This document shows, in pieces, positions 37,407 through 52,541 of a stretch of DNA of 64,000 nucleotides. The stretch lies in contig NC_134106.1 in NCBI RefSeq assembly GCF_040939455.1, positions 39,888,001 to 39,952,000 of the forward strand. The letters run 5' to 3'. Each line of letters begins with the position of its first letter. Position 1 is the stretch's first letter. The translations under genes and the position numbers were made by a program. This stretch comes from Microcebus murinus (Eukaryota > Chordata > Mammalia > Primates > Cheirogaleidae). The notes below the pieces were generated by a model. It was not told the origin of the DNA, did no database searches, and saw only the letters and a list, made by a program, of their open reading frames with translations.

Positions 37407-38139
37407 TCAAATGCTTTTTTTAACATCATTGGAGATGAGCATATGATTTGTCTCCTTAGGTTAAATAATATGGTTATTATATTAATAAATTCCTAATACT
37501 GAACTATTATATTTCTAGAAAAAAATGTAGTCACTTGATAAAGCTGCCACAGTGAGTTGTGGTGGCTGTTGTTCTCCTAATTCTGGTCGTATTTCATCAC
37601 TTGTGCTGAGTTTGGGATTCTTTTGTCACTCTTGTATTGCCAGGGGCTTTTTAAGATGTGCCAGTGAAAATTTGAGAATAAAAGTCAGAAAAAAATTTCC
37701 ATTATTAGACCTTTTTTTTTTTTTCTTTTTTTAAACACACACAAATAGGGGTTTATTCTTTGTCTTTTCTTGTGCTTCACAAAATGCATCTGAATACCAG
37801 TCATAGTGTTTCTTCCTGGGTTTGACTACTTTTAGATAACTACTTGGTTTAAATTTTACCCTTGAGAGATCATATATTTCTAAGGTTTTTAAACAGTCAC
37901 TTGCATTTTACCAAGAGGTAGCAACAACTTCATGGTTTCTTACCTCTTGAAGTAGTAGGATTTTCTTTTTTTATTATGTCTATGCCTAGGCTGGTTTATT
38001 GAATTGGAAGAACAGCCAGCAGGATCTAACAGATTATAAGCTGTATCTCCTGACCTTGCTAAGTGAGTTATTATGACTTTCTTCCTTGCAATGAAATACT
38101 ACTTTTTCATTCCTGATAATATTAGCTATACATATTCCC

Positions 38140-38440
38140 TGATTATTCCTTTGTAGACATACTGGACTCTTTGCTGTTCTTGAACAATCTAAGCATGCTC
38201 CTCCTCAGGACCTTTCATTCCTATCCCCTTTGCCTGGAATGCTTTTGAGTCAGTTTCTGCCTGGCTTTATTCCTCACTTTCTTCAAGTCTTTGCTCAAAT
38301 ATCACCTCGAAAGTCAAGTCTATCATGACTTTCCTATTTGAAATTGCAACCCCACCTCTATATTTGTGGTCTTCCTTTTCCTTTCTATTTTTTTTCATAG
38401 CACTTGTCGCTTTTTGATATTCAATATAATGTACTTACTA
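38140..38440 (-). repeat. L2 3' fragment
   Basis: Antisense L2 pattern ('cccctttgcctggaatgctt', 'tcaagtctttgctcaaatat'). Confidence 0.7.
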
Positions 38441-38480
38441 GGTTTCTGTCCCTCACCTCTCACCCTATATTAAAATGTAA

Positions 38481-38802
<322 letters not shown>

Positions 38803-38809
38803 CTTTTCG

Positions 38810-38900
38810 GATTTTTATTTTTTTGCATATATAATATATGTTCTTTTCATATATAATATACAGTATATAAACAGATATCTATTACATATATATATATCTT
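38810..38900. repeat. AT-rich low-complexity tract
   Basis: Repeated atataata / (AT)n between an Alu and unique sequence. Confidence 0.8.
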
Positions 38901-39108
38901 AAACTGATATAGCTCCAGTGCTTAAAACAGTATCTGACACATAGAAACTCAAATATTTGTTGAATGAATGAATAAAATATTTTGAGGAGGTCTTACTTGA
39001 TCAGAACTCACTTTTAGGGTCAGAATTATCCCTTTTGCTATAACAAAGAAATGTTAATGATCTTTAACTTGTGAAATTAATTAATTTAGACTGTTTTTCT
39101 CCCTCTAG

Positions 39109-39216
39109 ATTCATCGAAGCAAGAACAAATGGAAATTCTATTTGAAAGATGGTGTTATGTGTTTTGGAGGGAGAGACTATGTATTTGCAAAAGCCATTGG
39201 TGATGCAGAGTGGTAA
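39109..39216 (+). CDS. GTF2A1L: GTF2A1L last coding exon (residues about 443-477)
   Basis: 35 codons plus TAA: IHRSKNKWKFYLKDGVMCFG, then GRDYVFAKAIGDAEW. The acceptor is ..ccctctag. It encodes the rest of the TFIIA C-terminal beta-barrel, including the basic KNKWKF strand and the invariant C-terminal GDAEW that are shared with GTF2A1 and yeast Toa1. The peptide is essentially the human one. The exons sum to about 395 residues; with about 82 upstream the protein would be about 477 residues, against 478 in human. Confidence 0.97.
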   Translation: MHRSKNKWKFYLKDGVMCFGGRDYVFAKAIGDAEW

Positions 39217-39370
39217 ACCTTATGAGCTTAGTACATCAATTTTGTAAACATCAATGGGACTATATTACATATTGCGAACTTATTTTTATTTTAAATATAG
39301 CCCAGCACAGAGCTGCTCAAATTTTTAGTTCACTGTATGGAATTTAATAAAAGTATAATTCAGATGCATA
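39217..39370 (+). promoter_or_regulatory. GTF2A1L: GTF2A1L 3' UTR with poly-A signal
   Basis: A short 3' UTR follows the TAA. AATAAA at 39,346-39,351 is the first canonical poly-A signal, about 130 bases after the stop. The cleavage site, expected 10-30 bases downstream, cannot be fixed from sequence. Confidence 0.7.
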
Positions 39371-40768
39371 TACAATATACAATTTTTTATTTATTTTGTT
39401 TTATGTTTTAACAGGTTTTTGGTTTTTTTTTTTAACCCTCATTGTCTATACCATTAGAAAGCATAGAGGCATCATTATAATGGAGCATGAAGAAATGTCA
39501 GATTTCTTTATTCTTGAAGAAAATTTAAATCACATTCCAATTTCCCTTCACTATTAGATTGGGGTGGGTATTCCTTCTACCTCTCACCAAGCCATGTTAC
39601 AGAAGGTCCTGGGGAGTGTTTTAAGTAGTGAGATGTTCAGGAAGGCTTCCTGGGTCTTCAGTCTACACCGGCCACTGGTGATACGCTGATGTGTAAGCCC
39701 AGCTGGTCCCCTTGGAAGCAGATGCCTGCGCTATTATTTTAACATGAAAATCTTTGCTGAGGCCAGGATTCTTGTAGCTAAGGGTCAGCCTCCCTGGGTT
39801 TATCCTTTGGCTAGGCCATTCTTCTTCCTATCCCTGGGAAACAGTGAGGGAGTGGGTTAGGTTCCTGTTCTACTTCTTAGAATTTCAGGCTTCTTTCTCT
39901 TTCCAAATCATGGTGGGTTTTCCCTCTCTCTCTACATTTTTCTGTTTTTCTTACAGTGGAAGACCCCTTTGCAAACTCCCCTTCAAAGGTAATCTCTCTC
40001 TCTCTCTTTCTTTTTTGCAAACGGGAATCCCATCATTAAGTTTAGGTACTCTAAAACAAAAGTCAAGAAGAGATGTTCTCTTCAGGAACCTTATGCTTTG
40101 GCAGGCTCATTTGAGACAAGGAGGCCTGGATAACTGTCTTGAAATCAAGGACATTTTAACACATAAAGCAAATAGCTCTCATTTTCCTGTAGCAATAAAA
40201 ACAAAAGTGACTTATCCCAGTAAGCTATTCTGTAACATTCTCTTCATTAGTAGATTCAAATCCCTCAAAGGAATATTTTCCTCATCACTCTGCTTCTCTT
40301 AATGGAGGGGGCACACGTGGTCTCTAAGTCTAGGAGCTCTAGTTTTGGCCCCAGCTGGTGTATTTCAGGACAGTAACTCTCCCATAAAAAGCAGTGTAGG
40401 GATGACTAGGTGATGGTCTGTGAAAGCTCCCTAAGGATTAGATACTCAGATCTGACTGGGTATTGGGAAAATTCCTCAGTTCTCTTTGGAAAGCAACCCT
40501 ATTTGGAGAGTTTAATTTATTCCACCACTTGTTCTATCCTACCTGGGGGCTCAGCAAGTGGTATCTTTTCAAAATCTGGATCAATCTCTTCTGGGCCCTG
40601 GACAACATGGATGGGGTGTTGTCTTTGATCTAAAGTTGGCAGCTGCATGAGGACTCAGTTATTACTAGTGAGTGGGATGGTTCCCTGACTGTATTCTCCT
40701 ACTGTGCCCACTTCATCCTCAGAGTGTTCTTTTTCTTACTACCACTGCTATTCCAAATCCTTATCTAG
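39371..40768. other. Intergenic block, unassigned
   Basis: Sequence richer in G+C than its surroundings, with no Alu, L1, MIR or L2 that I recognise. It holds a 152-codon open frame on + (39,844-40,302), part of which is a CT-repeat translation, and a 72-codon frame at 40,410-40,628. On the - strand a short frame at about 40,640-40,520 reads HVVQGPEEIDPDFEKIPLAE and continues a little further. I cannot name a family. An old retroelement interior is one possibility, a retrocopy another. Confidence 0.35.
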
Positions 40769-41106
40769 TTTTTTTTTTTTTTTTTCTGAGACAGAGTCTC
40801 GCTTTGTTGCCCAGGCTAGAGTGAGTGCCGTGGCATCAGCCTAGCTCACAGCAACCTCAAACTCCTGGGCTCAAGCAATCCTGCTGCCTCAGCCTCCCGA
40901 GTAGTGGGACTACAGGCATGTGCCACCATGCCCGGCTAATTTTTTCTATATATATATTAGTTGGCCAATTAATTTCTTTCTATTTATAGTAGAGATGGGG
41001 GTCTCGCTCTTGCTCAGGCTGGTGTCGAACTCCTGACCTCTAGCAATCCGCCCGCCTCGGCCTCCCAGAGTGCTAGGATTATAGGTGTGAGCCACCGCAC
41101 CTGGCC
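40769..41106 (-). mobile_element. Alu (strepsirrhine type), antisense
   Basis: Poly-T at 40,769, 'ctgagacagagtctcgc', lemur-type linker, ending '..caccgcacctggcc'. Confidence 0.93.
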
Positions 41107-41187
41107 TATGAGTTCTTTTTAAGAGTGCTGCCTACCATGGAATGTTCATCTTCTCTGCATGGAAGGCAAAAAGGCATTTATTCTTTA

Positions 41188-41448
41188 AAAAAATTCTTTT
41201 TTTAAAGACAGGATTCTTGCTCTGTTGCCCAGGCTGGAGTACAGTGGCATGACCGTAAGCTCATTGCAGCCTTGAATTCATGTATTCAAGTGATCTTTCT
41301 GCATCAGCCTCCCAAGTAGCTAGGACTGCAGGCATGTGCCACCATAGCTAGATAATTAAAACTTTTTTTTTTTTTTTTTTTTGTAGAGACAGTGTATTTC
41401 TGTGTTGCTATATACTGGGATTTCAGACGTGAGCCACTGCGTCCAGCT
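41188..41448 (-). mobile_element. Old Alu, antisense, internally deleted
   Basis: AluJ-like left and right parts ('gctctgttgcccaggctgga', 'tgggatttcagacgtgagcc') with much of the 5' arm lost. Flanking copies tttattcttta at 41,177-41,187 and 41,453-41,463 mark the insertion. Confidence 0.82.
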
Positions 41449-41728
41449 GGTGTTTATTCTTTATGTCTCTTTTCAAAATGTACTCCCTCCAGGCTGAGGA
41501 GTATACTTTCTAGTCGTCTTCCTGTTTTCTTCCACCCAGGCCCACCCAGTAACTGTATTTGCTCTATGCAAACCTTATTGCAAATTGAGGGCTGAATTTA
41601 TTGACAAGGTATGCTCACCTGGGGATTGGAATTTAATATATTGGTTGAAGTGCCTGGGTGGAAGCAATCATATTTGTTTCTAAAACTCCTGTCCTCTTTT
41701 TTCCTGTCAACTTAAAAATCTTACTTTG

Positions 41729-41850
41729 GGTTGGGTGCAACAGCTCAAGTCTATAATTTCAGCACTTTGGGAGTCTGTGATGGGAGAATTGCTTGAGTTT
41801 GAGACCAAGCCTGGGCAACATAGTGAGACCCTGTATCTATGAAAAAAAAC
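41729..41850 (+). mobile_element. Alu left monomer (FLAM-like), sense
   Basis: About 120 bp: 'gggttgggtgcaacagctca' to 'gtgagaccctgtatctatg' and an A-run. No right arm, so it is a free-left-monomer-like fragment or a deleted Alu. Confidence 0.75.
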
Positions 41851-44440
41851 TTTGCTTCAGAGATTTTTTAAAAATGATATATTAAAAATATTAATACTAT
41901 ATGAAATAATAAAAGAAAAAATATTAATACTATTATTATATTGGTCCTCTTGGTATAGTACATTTTATCATTAGAAAAAAAAGTCATGGTAGTCCTATTT
42001 GTGTTTCTACCATGCCTATTTCCCCTTACCTGTTAAAAATGCAAAAAATCAATTTAAAAGGGTAACCACAAAACAATAATTTTCCTTGCATGTTAATATA
42101 ACTGATAGTTTTTATGGTGACTACAGAGAGAACTAAGATATCACCAAATTATTTTGGATCTGTGCCTTTTTATTAATTTCAGATAATGCTAGGAAAAAAA
42201 TCCTAGTTCTTGAGAAGTTTCTGAACCAGTGATTTTCAAAATTTTCTGGCCAGGATCGCCACTAAGAAATACACTTTAATAACGCAGTATGTGTTTGTAT
42301 GCACATTGACACACATAACACAAATGAAAATTTCAGAAAATTATACTTGTCTTCTATAGTATCTAGTTGATTTTTTTTTTTTTATGTCTGATTAAAAAAA
42401 TTGATGGTGTGGCCCACTAAATTGATTTCACTACTTGAACAGTTAAATATTTTTAACCTGGGTGGTAAAGATGCAGTGAGACAAATCTTAGTCCATTCTA
42501 AAAGAGAAAACTATTCTTGAAGCTCTGTAAGTCGGAAGAGTTACCTGAGATTTGGCTTTGCTGTCATATTACTTTGACTTTCAGGAACCTTTTCATCATG
42601 TCCAAGGTAAACATTTCCCATTATAACAAAATGCCATAAAGTAAGTTTCTAAGTTCTTATGAAGACAGTATCTTAGCAAATGTCATCCTACATCCTTTTA
42701 TAGGTGGAGAAAGTATCTTTGTAGAGGTTACAGCTTGCTGTGTTAAAGGAAATTTGTGAAAGTGTCATGTATCCTAATTTCTATGCTGGTACACTGCGAG
42801 AATGTCTCAATCTTTTTCTCGGCGCTTTCTTACATGCTTTCTCCCTCTCCCTGTAGATCGCAGTAAGATCTTACTGAGTGGGCACCGAGTTAGTCTCTTG
42901 ACTGACAAACTGACCTTGCCTGGCAGGTTTACCTGTTTTATTCAATGTGCAGAATATCTCAGTCGTGGCTATCATGTATGTAAATAATCACCTGTGCAGT
43001 TCAGACTCTATAGAGCCACAAGACATTCTAATGGACATACTCAGTTTCAGTCATTTAAGTTGTGTAGGAAAACTAATAACTTTTGAATGAATAGTAACAG
43101 TTATTGGTGGTGGGGTGGTGAGCAGGGATTTAGTGGAAGATTTTATTGTGACTTATGTTAGTAGGTTGATATTATCCTGGTTTTCATGTAAATATACTCT
43201 AAGCCAGGTGGGAACTTTGTGATTTATAACTAGGAAGCTAACTTATAAGTAGGAAGCCCATGGTAATAACTCTTAAGGGGGAAAAAAGATAATAAAAATA
43301 TTGCACATTTTGAGGAAAAGATTATTTCTAATTATGAACACATTTATTGAAATCTTTGTGACAGAGACTCTACATGTGGAGTTAATATATTTTTGAGGAA
43401 ACTAAAACTAAACTCTTTATAGCAAATGGTATAAATGTAGAACAAAATATCAATGCCTTTTAAAATTGTTTTGTAAATTTAGATGAACTGTTCTAGATTA
43501 ACCCTTTGTAGCCATTTTGCAACCTACCAGTGATAATATCAAACATAGTAAAAAAACCAAGATAGAAATATAAATTCATTGAGCATATGATTTTTTAATG
43601 ATTTGGATATGAGAGATTATATAGAATAAGAATACTCATGCTTTCTATCAGACTGTCTTTTGCAGGAAATGCTTCTTAAGGACAATTTCATATTTCAGTT
43701 ATAAAAATGACTCAGCTTAAACAATTATTAATTACCCTACCATGTGTAAGACTCTAGGATAGATATAGTGGGAGAAATAAGTAAACCACTAAAAAAAAAT
43801 TCATAACATAGGTGAAAAATTAGGAAGATAAGGTAGTAGTTCAGGAGTGAGGGGAAAATGGCCTGACATGTGGACATGGCAATAGGAATACAAAATAAAG
43901 AACTGGTGTGGAAGACAATTCAAAAGAATGACTGGTAGGCCTTAGTGATGGAAAGGATATGGCCATGGGAATGAGGGAGATAGTAAACTATGACTCTATA
44001 GTTTAAATTAAAAATTGATTTATAATGTAGAAAATAGAGACCACTATTTGTGCAAAAGGTCATGAAAGTTATTTTCAGAGTATGTGTATTAGTACCTTGA
44101 GCTCAAACTGTATTTAAGAGTAATTTAAATAAAGTTCTCTAGAAGAGTAGATTTTATTTTTTCCTTTGTTTTCCTTTCTGCTTTTCTGCTTAGTTGTTTT
44201 TTTTCCTGGGATTTATATTTGAATCAAAGTTTATTGTGTTAGGTATATAATAGCAGCATGACTAATTACTATTATATCACTGAGAAAAATTCTAGAACCA
44301 TAGCTTATAAGAGACAGGACTGCATATGAATAAAGACAAGTAACTGGTTTACACAGTAGAAAAGTCAAATGTGAAAAATGAAGAGATTTTGTAAAGTTTA
44401 TAATCTTTACAATCTCTTTGAATCACTTTGCACAATGGTA
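41851..44440. other. Intergenic DNA, largely unassigned
   Basis: 42,220-42,440 resembles an eroded hAT-type MER element ('accagtgattttcaaaattt', 'gtggcccactaa'). The rest is AT-rich without recognisable elements or exons. The 61-codon frame at 42,802-42,987 has no support. Confidence 0.4.
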
Positions 44441-44449
44441 TAAAGGTTG

Positions 44450-44940
44450 AAAACAGACTGGAGGTGTAAAATGTCTAGTTATATCTACACATTTATTTAA
44501 TAAAATGTCAAAGGAGAGCTAAAAACAGGAAATAACACAGATAAACATCAATAGAAGAATAGAAACAGTGTTATATTCATACAATGGGACATGAATCAAT
44601 GACAAAAAGGAATGAACTGATTGAAGCAATAACATGGATGAGTAGCAAAAACATTGGGTTTAGTCAAAGAAGACTTATACAAAAGAGTATATAGTGTGTG
44701 ATTCCATTTATATGAACTTCTAAAACAGGTAAAACTAATCTATGGGAGAAAAAATTGGAACCATTATTACCTCTGGGGGGGGGGTGAGGAATTCACTGGG
44801 ATGGGGCTTGAGGGAACTGAGGGTGGGGGTCACATGGGTATATGCATTTCTCAAAACTCATTAAATGGTACGTTTAAGATTTGTCCATTTCACCATATAT
44901 AAATTTTACTTGAAAAATGTAAATAAATATTACCTTGGTT
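44450..44940 (+). mobile_element. Old L1 3' end, sense
   Basis: Sense L1M text ('cagtgttatattcatacaat', 'gtgtgattccatttatatga') and a G-run (ggggggggg at about 44,777), ending in an A-rich tract. Confidence 0.7.
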
Positions 44941-45219
44941 AATAAGAGTGCTGAAGTGTTTATGGCTAAGTACTGATACCTGCAAATTACTTTGAAATGC
45001 ATAAAAAACATGAATTGATGGATAAATAATGGATAGATAATTATATAGATATGTAATGAAACGAATATAGTAAAGCATTGTTTAAGTGGTGATATGTGGA
45101 TACTTACTATACAATTCTTTCAACTTTTCGGTACATTTGAAAACCTTTATAATATTGGGGAAAGTTTAAGGAACTCTGAATGCATATAAAACCCCTGGAT
45201 GACTATGGTTTACCAGTAT

Positions 45220-45460
45220 GGGAGTCAGTAAAACACAGTGATTAAGAGGCTGGGGTCCTGAATCAGAGCTTTGAGTTTGAACTCTATTAGTTGGATCTTT
45301 TATTATAATTTGCCAAAGTTCTCAAAACTAACAGTTTTGCTCTTAAAAATGTGAATATCTTCATCATAGTTTTATGAAAATTAAATGGGTTAAATTATAT
45401 AGCATATTAAGATGTTTGGAGTATAATTAGCTTTCAATAAAAGTTACTTTAAAAAAGTCA
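45220..45460 (+). repeat. MIR-like fragment
   Basis: MIR core-like text ('gtgattaagaggctggggtc', 'gagctttgagtttgaactct') continuing to 'gttttatgaaaattaaatgg'. Confidence 0.55.
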
Positions 45461-45964
45461 AAGGAGTGTACAAAAGCACTGCAAAACACCACAGTTCCAT
45501 TTTCCTGTAAGAGCCAATTCTAATAAGTAAAGACACGTTCTAGCAAATATTGGATATATTTTTCTATACCCTTCAAAGGATAGAAGTGATGAAAGTTAAT
45601 TATTTTTAAATATTTAAATATTTTCTTTCACTTAAATAAATATAGGCTCCAGAAAAATTTTTTTTTCCTGATTTCATCGCTTCAGAGTAATTCTAATTCA
45701 GTACATTGTTTGTGCACCTTTGTCAAGATCCTGAGGTAGGAGACAGTAAAACAAAATGGATTGAGACAAAGTTCTTTCTCATGAAAAGTTTATAATCTAC
45801 AATTGAATGTTTCATTGTTCTATAGAGGCAAAACATTACACTAGGCTGAAATTTGCCTTTAGATGTTTACCTAAATTCTAAATAAGTAGAATCTAGATAG
45901 GGGATAGATAAAAGCCTCTAGAATGGCACTAATAGAACATGCTGTTGTTGGTGAAATGTTTTGT

Positions 45965-46112
45965 ACCTGTGCTGTCCAGCATGGTAATCACTAGTCACAT
46001 ACGGTTATTTAGAACCTGAAATACGGCTAGTGCAATAGAGAAACTACATTTTATTTAATTTTAATTTAGCCACACGTGGCTAGTGGATACCAGATTGGAC
46101 AGTGCATCTCTA
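45965..46112. mobile_element. hAT-type MER fragment
   Basis: 'ctgtgctgtccagcatgg' to 'ccagattggacagtgcat' is the inverted-end pattern of a MER30/MER58-like hAT MITE ('cacgtggctagtggatac'). The exact family is not asserted. Confidence 0.65.
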
Positions 46113-46536
46113 GAGTGTGTTTCTCAAATTATTGGAGGGACAAAGCCTAATTTAAAATTTTCAATCTGTTATCAACTAGTGTTTTTGTAGAATGCAATAA
46201 AAATCACTATAAAGATGAAGTGAAAAAACTCAGACATGCAAAATACCACCTCAGTTTTTCTTAATATTAGATTCAACAGACAAAATTACTATATGAATAT
46301 TGCTATAAAAATTTCTAAACACTCTCAACTTCTGTATTTTATGTCATGTACCAATGACAAATAGTTTTTAGATTGGCAATGGTCATGGACCACACTTTGA
46401 GCTAAGGAGAGGTCTCTTGCCCAGTGTGCCTAAGAATAATTTCCTAAAACCGACACTTTATGTTAAAATTACTAGTATAGATAATTTTTTTAAACAGATT
46501 TAAGAACAATTCAATAATACATTACTGATATAATAG

Positions 46537-48676
<2,140 letters not shown>

Positions 48677-48682
48677 CCAGAG

Positions 48683-48864
48683 CAGGAGCTCTAGAGTTAG
48701 ACTGCCGGGACCCAGTCCTAGCACAGCTCTTATGTGTTGTGCAAACCTGGGAGAGTTAATCAACATCTCTGTGCCTCAAGTTCTTCATTTGCCAAGTGGG
48801 GAAAATAATCATACCTTCCTTAGAGTTATGCTAAAGATTAGGTACCTTAATATGTGTAGAATGT
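48683..48864 (+). repeat. MIR SINE
   Basis: MIR pattern: 'gagctctagagttagactgc', 'aagttcttcatttgccaag', 'tggggaaaataatcatacct'. It is interrupted at its end by the following Alu. Confidence 0.8.
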
Positions 48865-48877
48865 TTAGAATAATTCT

Positions 48878-49215
48878 TTTTTTTTTTTTTTTTTTTTTGA
48901 GACAGAGTCTTGCTTGTTGCCCAGGCTAGAGTGAGTGCCGTGGCGTCAGCCTAGCTCACAGCAACCTCAAACTCCTGGGCTCAAGCAATCCTGCTGCCCC
49001 AGCCTCCCGAGTAGCTGGGACTACAGGCATGCACCACCATGCCTGGCTAATTTTATATATATATACATTAGTTGGCCAATTAATTTCTTTCTATTTATAG
49101 TAGAGACGGGGTCTCGCTCTTGCTCAGGCTGGTTTCGAACTCCTGACCTCGAGCAATCCGCCCGCCTCAGCCTCCCAGAGTGCTAGGATTACAGGCGTGA
49201 GCCACCGCGCCCGGC
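48878..49215 (-). mobile_element. Alu (strepsirrhine type), antisense
   Basis: Poly-T start, lemur-type linker with (TA)n, ending '..ccgcgcccggc'. Target duplication ttagaataattct at 48,865-48,877 and 49,216-49,228. Confidence 0.95.
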
Positions 49216-49228
49216 TTAGAATAATTCT

Positions 49229-50400
49229 TGACACAATAAATATTAGGGATTTTATAATTATCTCTTGAAAATCCCCTGTGCAATCTTCATAAAATGACTT
49301 ATAGCTCTCTGAATAAGTTCTGTTTTCATTCCTCTGCCTTTGTGCTGTTTCTTCTGATTGGAATTTCATTCCTCTCATCCACAAAAACAAGCTCTTCTAT
49401 GAAGCCTTTCTTGATTTTACTCCCTAAGTAGTAGTCTTCCTCCTGCCAGGGCTGCACTTAGGACTACTGCAGTTATCAAAACAGATTGGAATTAAGTGAT
49501 GATGCATGTCTGTCTTCTTTAACTGTCTATTAGCTTCTCGAAGACAGGGGACTAGGTCTCATTTATGTTTGAAGTCCCAGTGGCTAGCACAGTTTTGGCT
49601 CAAGTGTTCATTCAAGAAATGTTTGTGGAGTGACTAAATCTAAACCAGGATAATCCAGGTTCTGAAAGAGATTGAGAGGATACAGGGACAATGAGCATAT
49701 ATAGTATGATGTATGTAGGCTCACTTAATTTTCTCTTTGCCCACTCTCTGCTAATACAATCTTGGGAGCGGGAGAAATAGGCATAATTTTTCTATTGAGG
49801 CCATTTCAAATATATTTGTAATACATATTTATGTAACACATAAGAAACTTATGGTTACTAACATGTTAAAGGAGTATTTTTCCTCTAGTCTCAAAACCTA
49901 ACTTCTCATATTCTGTATTAGAAAGTGTATACCTAATTCACTGAGTGGATGAAATAATATATTTGAGGAATACGATACTTAAGGGAAGGGATACAGATTT
50001 AGAAGAAGAAAATCTGTGACCCGGGACTCCAAAAATGTGTTATAATACTGTTGAGACCAATTTGGAACTAGAAAAGGGCTGCTGCTATGTATAAAAGACT
50101 GTAGGGGAACCTCTTCTGTTTTAGTATTAAATATCTTTGTACGCAGCACATTTGTTTATCCTCACATCGATATAATTACCTATTTTTTAATCTTTAAAGA
50201 AAAGATGGTTATAAAGAACTATTAAAGAAAATGAATCATTCGTTTCTTAACATTAGGAAGGATTTTAAACACCATCTCATTAAATCTCCTCATTTTGTTG
50301 GTGAGGAAGCCAAGATTAAAGGATGTGGCTTTGTCAAGGTCCCTCAGGGGGACGGTGGACGCACAAGGTCTCCTTATCTGTAGTCCAGAGGCCTTTCATT
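49229..50400. other. LHCGR intron 10: L2, MIR and unassigned DNA
   Basis: 49,290-49,640 resembles antisense L2 ('ctatgaagcctttcttgatt', 'gaagacaggggactaggtc'). 50,225-50,400 resembles MIR ('ctcattttgttggtgaggaa'). Between them nothing is recognised. Confidence 0.55.
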
Positions 50401-50413
50401 CCTTCATTCTGTC

Positions 50414-50555
50414 TCAGTGCTTTTCAAAGTGTCCTTGGACCACCTCTGTCAGAATCACCAGGGTGTTAACAACACCCTGGCTTTACACCAAACCCTGAAT
50501 CCAGATCTCTAGGGACAGCCCAGGAATCTGCATTTTAATCAAGTTCTCTGCAAGA
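50414..50555. mobile_element. MER5A-like hAT fragment
   Basis: 'cagtgcttttcaaagtgtcc' followed by 'ctgtcagaatcaccagggtg' and 'gaatctgcattttaatcaag' is the 5' two-thirds of a MER5A. The far end is lost. Confidence 0.75.
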
Positions 50556-50559
50556 TTCA

Positions 50560-52541
50560 TATAAAATAATTGCCTTTATTAAATCAGTGGAAACTTTCCT
50601 ACTATTTCTGATTTCCTTTACTCCTGTCCCCTTATCAAAACTGCTTTAGCTGTTAAAAGCACTCATTTAAAACTTCTAAAAATTCTACCATGATTTCTGA
50701 ATAAATTTCCATCAACATGGTTAAACATGTTGCCTCCCTTTGTCCTTTGCCCCACCCCTGCCTTTTATTTTTGCCCTACGAGGCATATGTCTAGCAGTTT
50801 TTTTCCTAAGTAACTTGTCTTCTGACCAAATACCTGCTTGCTGCTACTTAACATTTGTGTCCTGGGTTGGCTCCTGAGGGCAGCATGATGCTTATTGACA
50901 AAGCCCAGCATGGAGCTGTCTTTAGCATTGTAGGCTGTGACAGGGAGTGTGAATGGACTCACGTGGACTTAATAATATTGAGTTAGAGGAAGCAGAGCCA
51001 TAGCATCACTGCTCTGGCCACAAGAAAGAAAAGAAGAAAGAAGAAAATATGGGAATTTTAGGAGACCAGTGGTGCCGGCCATAGCAGTGAAGACAAATTA
51101 TCTTTTGGAGAATAGGTAAGGCTTAGTGGCTAGCTCTAGAATTTCTAAACTCCAGGAACTCAGGAATGGCTATCTGGTGGGAAGTAGGAGGTAGAATATT
51201 TATCATAAAAACGTTTTCACATGGAGAACACTTTTTTTTTACTTAGATTATTAATTTCAGTTAGTTTGGGGGGTGCTAGAGATTAGGGGACTTGTCTTCA
51301 AGCTTTGTTAGCATAGCAGACTCAAGGTTGTGTGTTCATTTGAGAAGGCTTAGGGTGGAGGCTGGTGAGAATTATCAAGGTGGGTTAAAGTCTCCCCTCC
51401 CTACAATCATCCCTTGACTGTATCCAGAAATGGTTTCCTATTGATGAGAATAAAACCATGTGGTTGTAAGAGTTATTTAGAAGGTGACTGAGAGAATACT
51501 GAGAGAATAGTAGGAAGGGTGATGAAAAATGAACACTGGAGGGTAGATGGTGTCAGACCTTAATGAAAGAAAAGGAAAAGGAGACAGAGAATAATACTTA
51601 TCTACCCTTGGTGCTGTCACATTCTTTAACAATGCCTTTCACTCTCATGGTTCTGAAAGCCAAATGATATTTCTGCTGTTCCTTATAGATGAGGAAAAAA
51701 GGCTCAAAAGGGGTGTTTTGTCCACTGATAGTGTTACATGAACACTACTGCCAAGGATTCATATCCAACTTCGAGAAACCCCAAAGTCCAGGTCCTTCCG
51801 CCATGCCACTTTGCTGCTTCTATCTAACTTGGAGATTGATGAGAAGAGAAAAGAAGAGAAAATAAAGAGATTGGCAAAGTATCTTAGAGTGGCATCTGGT
51901 TTTGTAGTCTGAAGGACACATGGGGGAAATAATAAAATTACTAAATCTCAGTAAATGTGGCGTAGGGACAATGGGATTATCTTTTACATTTCAAGTTAAG
52001 TGAAATGCCAAGGAAGCCAGCATATGTAGCAGACAAATGTTAAAAATTAGTAGAATAGAAATGTAGTTCCCATCCAGTGTATGTTAGTGATATCATCAAG
52101 ACTAATTTTAAGCTCAGGAGCATAGTGGTTAAGGTGGCCTAAGTCTCTTTGAAGGGAAGTGGTGGCTACGTCTAGAAGCTGCGTGTGTTTGCAATTAGTT
52201 AATCTTTGTGGAATGCCGACCATGTGACTAGTAAAAATTTCTGCAAATGAAATTATCATTTATACTGGCCTTTAGTAACATCAAAATACCTGCAATTAAA
52301 ATTTTAATTTTTGAGGATAATTTAATATAGAATAAACATTTAGGTACATTTTTGAAAGGATTTTTAATCAACAAGATGCCAATTGTAAAGAAAAAAATTC
52401 CCATTTTTAAACTATTAAAAAATACTTTGCAAACATCCCACCAACCAAGACTTACATCAAAAGAAAATCATTGGCATTGACAATAGGGTGTGCGCAGAAC
52501 AAAATATGACTTCCTGAGTTTCTTTGCATGCAAATACTTAC
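50560..52541. other. LHCGR intron 10, right part
   Basis: A MIR-like stretch lies at about 51,620-51,790. A purine-rich run lies at 51,021-51,047. The rest is not assigned to any element. Confidence 0.45.
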
